From NCBI GenBank assembly GCA_003344405.1, contig NOWV01000262.1:1-64000 (forward strand): a DNA stretch of 64,000 nucleotides, in the 5' to 3' direction. Under the pieces are notes generated by a model. It had not been told where the DNA came from. It searched no databases and was given only the letters and a program-made list of their open reading frames with translations. The DNA is from Trichoplax sp. H2. Taxonomy: Eukaryota > Placozoa > Uniplacotomia > Trichoplacea. Both the position numbers and the translations under genes were made by a program. This document shows positions 62,001 to 64,000 of the stretch, one piece after another (positions within the stretch are counted from its first letter, which is position 1; each line of letters begins with the position of its first letter).

Positions 62001-63717
62001 TTAGTTCGTTGTAGAAGTCTTTAGTAGTAGTATTCGGCTATAGTAGAGCTGTGTGTAGTTAATCTTTGTATAAGATTCAATAAAGCCCTTATTTTTGTAA
62101 AATTTGGAATTTCGTGACTGGTATATATCACACAAAGATTAATTAATTACAGAATGATCCCTTGTGATTGCAATTCTAATTGATGGTAGATTGTTAACTA
62201 TTCTACATATGATTCCGTGGGTGGACACAAGGTAGCTACTTAGACTATCCAGATTTGAACTTTGTTTATCTGATACACACAGTTTACTTTTTGGGGCTAT
62301 CTAAAAGTAGCTGCTGTCCAGCCAAGTTAAAAGTCTCCTATTTTTACGTAAATTTAATTGTTTGAAAGAGAAGATAAATCATCAATAGTATCACTTATGA
62401 ATGGTGACGGATAGTATAGGGGCACGATAGATTTCTAGGGAAATAAATTATTGTGTTACTTCTTAACTTAAAAAGCAATGGCCTTTAAGTTTCTGTAATG
62501 AGTTCAGAGATATTACTTCCAAAAAATCTTGGAAACAAAACGGTTTACTTTGTGTCACTAATGCTACAAATTGATTTTTAATACGCTATAAGGTAGGTAA
62601 ATAATTGCTAAAGAAATCAAATCTTCGCTAAACCTTAAGCGAACGCGATAAGAATATAAAACTCTATACTTACAAGACGATCAACTCCGGATAGTCTACA
62701 AAGCTTCTCGTTTTAATTTTTCTAATACTGGTGTTGTTAATTATCCTATGGAATAGAATCAAAATTAGCAGTAAGTACTCTAGATTACAGTAGTAGCTGT
62801 TGTGATTTAATAGTAGACTATGCGTATCTGGTGTAGAATTTGAAAATTGTTAGTAAGATTTAAAATAAAATGTATCTAAAATCTTTTAGTTGGGTATCAG
62901 CAATTTACTGTATTTAAATGCTGTTAAGTACTAATAGTTAGAGTACCTAGAATTCACATAATTTAGGGCCCAAACGTATAAATTGCATGACAAAATTCAA
63001 TATGAAACATGAAGATATAACATATAAGATACAGTCTAATTGAACGTAACCCGAAATAAATGTGGATCACAGCGTTTAGTGATATGTAATTATACATTCT
63101 ACTACAACTCTCGGTGATATCCTAAACATATGCTAATATTATACGGAATATAGTATAGCTTCAAATATTATATAATTGTTCTGTACTAAGATAGATAAGG
63201 TGTTATAGTGTTGAGCGTTCTATACATTAGCATCGTGCAATTACAATATGTATCAGTAGCTGCCGATATAGTAACAGATAGCTTTAATTCCTTTTACTAT
63301 TTATACTTGTTACAGCCGGATAATAATTCGATTCATATAAAAAATAGATAGCAAAGTGATCTTAAACTTTAGTAAGTAAGAGCCAGAAGAGTTTTCGATA
63401 TGCGAGTAATTCTTACAGTGATTTCAAATTTCCAACGAAAGTAAACTTAATGTTGGGCAATTTAGTTAAGTCACTACGTGAGCAACTTATAGACCAACTG
63501 CTGCAGTTACAGAAACTTGGGCAACCATCACTGGTTTCTGTTAGAAATGGCAACATAATATCAGTTGAGAATATAAGTAGAAAATGCAAGCAGATTGCTG
63601 ATATTTTATGAATAGTAATATACTTGTAATTCCATGATCACATCTTGCTAATAACCAAATAATTGACATCAAATGGATATACAGGATCGGATACTTTGAA
63701 TTCTGCTTGCTTTTCAT
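33968..63717 (-). CDS. Gene B: 50-LRR relaxin-receptor-like (LGR) GPCR, complete, 53 exons
   Basis: Tandem paralogue of gene A with the same 53-exon plan: signal peptide, LRRNT, 50 LRR exons, seven-helix exon. Exons sum to 4,944 nt including the stop, or 1,647 aa, with no in-frame stop. The first 52 exons match gene A one for one in length, order and phase. Some repeats are almost unchanged at protein level (LRR7 is identical). Introns do not obviously align with those of A, so constraint is on the coding sequence. The gene lies 3.2 kb upstream of gene A on the same strand. Introns carry solo LTRs at 35519, 38587, 40254, 46039, 46711, 47738, 55633 and 61569. The role should be as in gene A; the differences in loops, tail and LRR faces suggest a different ligand or coupling. 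Confidence 0.9.
35187..45353 (-). CDS. Gene B LRR28-LRR50: irregular-length LRR exons
   Basis: Twenty-three phase-2 exons in transcript order (nt in brackets when not 72): 45267-45353 (87), 44957-45019 (63), 44739-44810, 44544-44627 (84), 43779-43850, 43521-43586 (66), 42823-42894, 42474-42542 (69), 42313-42381 (69), 42098-42169, 41886-41957, 41736-41804 (69), 40030-40095 (66), 39821-39892, 39636-39719 (84), 39417-39482 (66), 39081-39161 (81), 37885-37953 (69), 37629-37706 (78), 37201-37272, 36945-37025 (81), 36763-36834, 35187-35258. Every departure from 72 nt matches gene A exactly, so the irregular lengths are under constraint and are not annotation noise. Confidence 0.86.
35519..36116 (+). 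mobile_element. Solo LTR, family 2, opposite orientation
   Basis: Inverted relative to 33316-33901, starting TTGACGGTGTACAGACTCCG and ending AACACGACA. It has a TATA box GGGCATATAAAGCC. The two copies form an inverted pair around the gene B seven-helix exon. The target duplication is not clear. It lies in the intron between LRR49 and LRR50. Confidence 0.82.
38548..38569. repeat. (TA)n microsatellite
   Basis: About 22 bases of TA dinucleotides in the gene B intron between LRR44 and LRR45, close to the solo LTR that starts at 38587. Confidence 0.9.
38587..38938 (-). mobile_element. Solo LTR, family 6
   Basis: 352 bp in minus orientation, TGTTACGGAGCAAAGCACCG... to ...TTTGTGACA, with a perfect duplication ATCAT (38582-38586, 38939-38943). 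The minus strand has GGGTATAAAAGGAC and a later AATAAA-type motif. It lies in the gene B intron between LRR44 and LRR45, the same intron that holds the nested pair in gene A. Confidence 0.85.
40254..41395 (+). mobile_element. Solo LTR, family 8, carrying a nested LTR
   Basis: Starts TGTCACGGTACGCCGTTAC and ends GGGTTGTGACA, with a perfect duplication TTTAT (40249-40253, 41396-41400). After removal of the family 1 insert at 40456-41005 it is about 587 bp. The 3' part has CCTATTTAAGCGCG and GAATAAAG. It lies in the gene B intron between LRR39 and LRR40. Confidence 0.86.
40456..41005 (+). mobile_element. Solo LTR, family 1, nested in a family 8 LTR
   Basis: 550 bp, with the same ends and TATA / poly(A) motifs as 29459-30020. 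The duplications are GCATG (40451-40455) and ACATG (41006-41010), with one mismatch. The minus-strand open frame at 40672-40860 is a shadow in this LTR. Confidence 0.9.
45526..50468 (-). CDS. Gene B LRR19-LRR27 exons
   Basis: Nine phase-2 exons in transcript order: 50400-50468 (69 nt), then 72 nt each at 50217-50288, 49931-50002, 49193-49264, 48943-49014, 48553-48624, 48381-48452, 45749-45820, 45526-45597. Lengths are identical to gene A. The 2.5-kb intron 45821-48380 contains three solo LTRs; the same intron in gene A (18675-19312) has none and is 638 bp. One of these LTRs ends 11 bases before the donor dinucleotide of LRR25. Confidence 0.87.
46039..46673 (+). mobile_element. Solo LTR, family 4
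   Basis: About 635 bp, homologous along its length to 47738-48367 and to the outer LTR at 11416-12495. It starts TGTGACAGTGTTATATACTG and ends CTGTTTTGTGGCCA. The ends are mutated and the target duplication is not convincing. It has GAGTATATAATCG and CGTATAATAAAG. It lies in the gene B intron between LRR25 and LRR26. Confidence 0.82.
46711..47390 (-). mobile_element. Solo LTR, family 5
   Basis: 680 bp in minus orientation, starting TGTTACGGAGCTATGCTCCG with a six-base-pair stem-loop, ending TTTGTAACA, with a perfect duplication CTGAT (46706-46710, 47391-47395). The minus strand has GAGACTATAAAAAGCC. Single copy in this window. Confidence 0.88.
47738..48367 (+). mobile_element. Solo LTR, family 4, abutting a splice donor
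   Basis: 630 bp, TGTTACAGTGTTATATACTG... to ...TTTTGTGACA, with duplications GCTTG / GGTTG (one mismatch). Its right end leaves 11 bases before the donor dinucleotide (48379-48380) of the LRR25 exon 48381-48452. Confidence 0.86.
51163..62745 (-). CDS. Gene B LRR1-LRR18: regular one-repeat exons
   Basis: Eighteen 72-nt phase-2 exons in transcript order: 62674-62745, 60226-60297, 60069-60140, 59404-59475, 59221-59292, 58866-58937, 58575-58646, 58325-58396, 58034-58105, 56971-57042, 56797-56868, 56302-56373, 55111-55182, 54526-54597, 53810-53881, 53532-53603, 52491-52562, 51163-51234. All are open in the expected frame. The alternating FC / FxC cysteines of LRR2-7 and 10-13 are conserved with gene A. 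LRR6 again uses a GTTCGT donor. The 2.4-kb intron between LRR1 and LRR2 holds a solo LTR at 61569-62132. The intron between LRR12 and LRR13 holds one at 55633-56250. Confidence 0.88.
55633..56250 (+). mobile_element. Solo LTR, family 7
   Basis: 618 bp, TGTCACGAAAGTAATCTTCG... to ...CTAGCTCGTGACA, with duplications AAACG / AAGCG (one mismatch). It has CCTATATAAACGACG and GACAATAAAT. It lies in the gene B intron between LRR12 and LRR13, 51 bases from the LRR12 exon. Confidence 0.82.
61569..62132 (+). mobile_element. Solo LTR, family 1
   Basis: 564 bp, TGCAATGTAAC... to ...TATATATCACA, near-identical to the copies at 29459 and 40456. Target duplications are GAAAG / CAAAG (one mismatch). It lies in the gene B intron between LRR1 and LRR2, the same intron that carries the family 1 copy in gene A. 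A short family 4-like fragment follows at about 62140-62230. Confidence 0.9.
63417..63537 (-). CDS. Gene B exon 2: LRR N-terminal cap (LRRNT)
   Basis: A 121-nt exon with the C-P-x2-C-x-C-x6-C pattern followed by LTKLPN. The acceptor is aacag and the donor GTAAGA. It is equivalent to 30494-30614 (A) and 659-779 (C). Confidence 0.88.
63624..63717 (-). CDS. Gene B exon 1: signal peptide
   Basis: Starts M-K-S-K-Q-N, with a hydrophobic stretch ending near W-L-L-A-R-C. The coding length is 94 nt, as in genes A and C. It ends with one base of a codon before donor GTATAT, and the split codon A + AA gives Lys. An in-frame Met lies nine codons upstream at 63744, but the internal Met is preferred because it is the one shared by all three genes. 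Confidence 0.78.
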
Positions 63718-64000
63718 TTCTGATAAGTAGCACCGGTATATCAAGAATTAATTTCTGTCATATAGTTTAAAGATATAAGATAGCAAGTATGATTATCTTA
63801 TAAATTTCAAAATTAATACCGATAAAACTTTATCGTTATACTGTAGAAGCAAATTAAGTAAAATTTTTTGTAACTCTTAAAATTAGTAACCAGTCTCTTG
63901 TTTTCTTGACAGAGTGACGTCTGTAATCTTAGTCTACCTTAACTCGTTTCGTTCTAATCTCTCTCGGCCTAGCTTTACGAGATGATTAATTTGCCTATAT
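63718..64000. other. Upstream flank of gene B, nothing recognised
   Basis: About 280 bp upstream of the gene B start codon. It should include 5' UTR or promoter sequence, but I see no motif strong enough to call. Confidence 0.4.

Noticed and set aside
1-64000. CRISPR arrays, rRNA, bacterial operons
   Set aside because: None seen; gene structure is plainly that of an intron-rich animal.

Overview
This is an AT-rich, intron-rich window from an animal genome. It holds a tandem array of three paralogous receptor genes, all on the minus strand. The evidence is single-exon rhodopsin-class seven-helix domains, leucine-rich repeats (LRRs) encoded one per exon in phase 2, and GT-AG introns. That points to an invertebrate metazoan. 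AT content, intron density and solo LTRs would fit a cnidarian, placozoan or flatworm-like genome, but I cannot fix the species.

In transcription order (right to left), gene B runs 63717 to 33968, gene A runs 30797 to 7818, and gene C starts at 959 and leaves the window at its left edge. Genes A and B are both complete. I reconstructed 53 exons for each: a signal-peptide exon of 94 nt, an LRR N-terminal cap (LRRNT) exon of 121 nt, 50 exons each coding one LRR, and one exon coding the end of the hinge, all seven helices and the tail. Both models are open throughout, giving 1,645 aa (A) and 1,647 aa (B). All 52 upstream exons have the same length in A as in B, including 15 LRR exons that depart from the usual 72 nt. 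The seven-helix domain most resembles the relaxin-receptor (RXFP, LGR type C) branch of LRR-containing GPCRs, but there is no LDLa module and the LRR count is several times the family norm.

The proteins should be surface receptors with a very long extracellular LRR solenoid on a G-protein-coupled core. LRR1-18 are uniform. LRR28-50 are irregular in length. Cysteines in the N-terminal half follow a paired FC / FxC code in neighbouring repeats (2-3, 4-5, 6-7, 10-11, 12-13 and probably 18-19), conserved in both paralogues.

Introns and spacers carry many solo LTRs of about eight families. Most have 5-bp target duplications, TATA and polyadenylation motifs, and stem-loops at their ends. Two are nested pairs. 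I saw no internal retrotransposon region.

Layout: 1-959, 5' end of gene C; 960-7817, spacer with a tandem repeat, one solo LTR, a strand-skewed stretch and a possible plus-strand exon; 7818-30797, gene A; 30798-33967, spacer ending in a solo LTR 66 bp past the gene B stop; 33968-63717, gene B; 63718-64000, upstream of gene B with nothing recognised.
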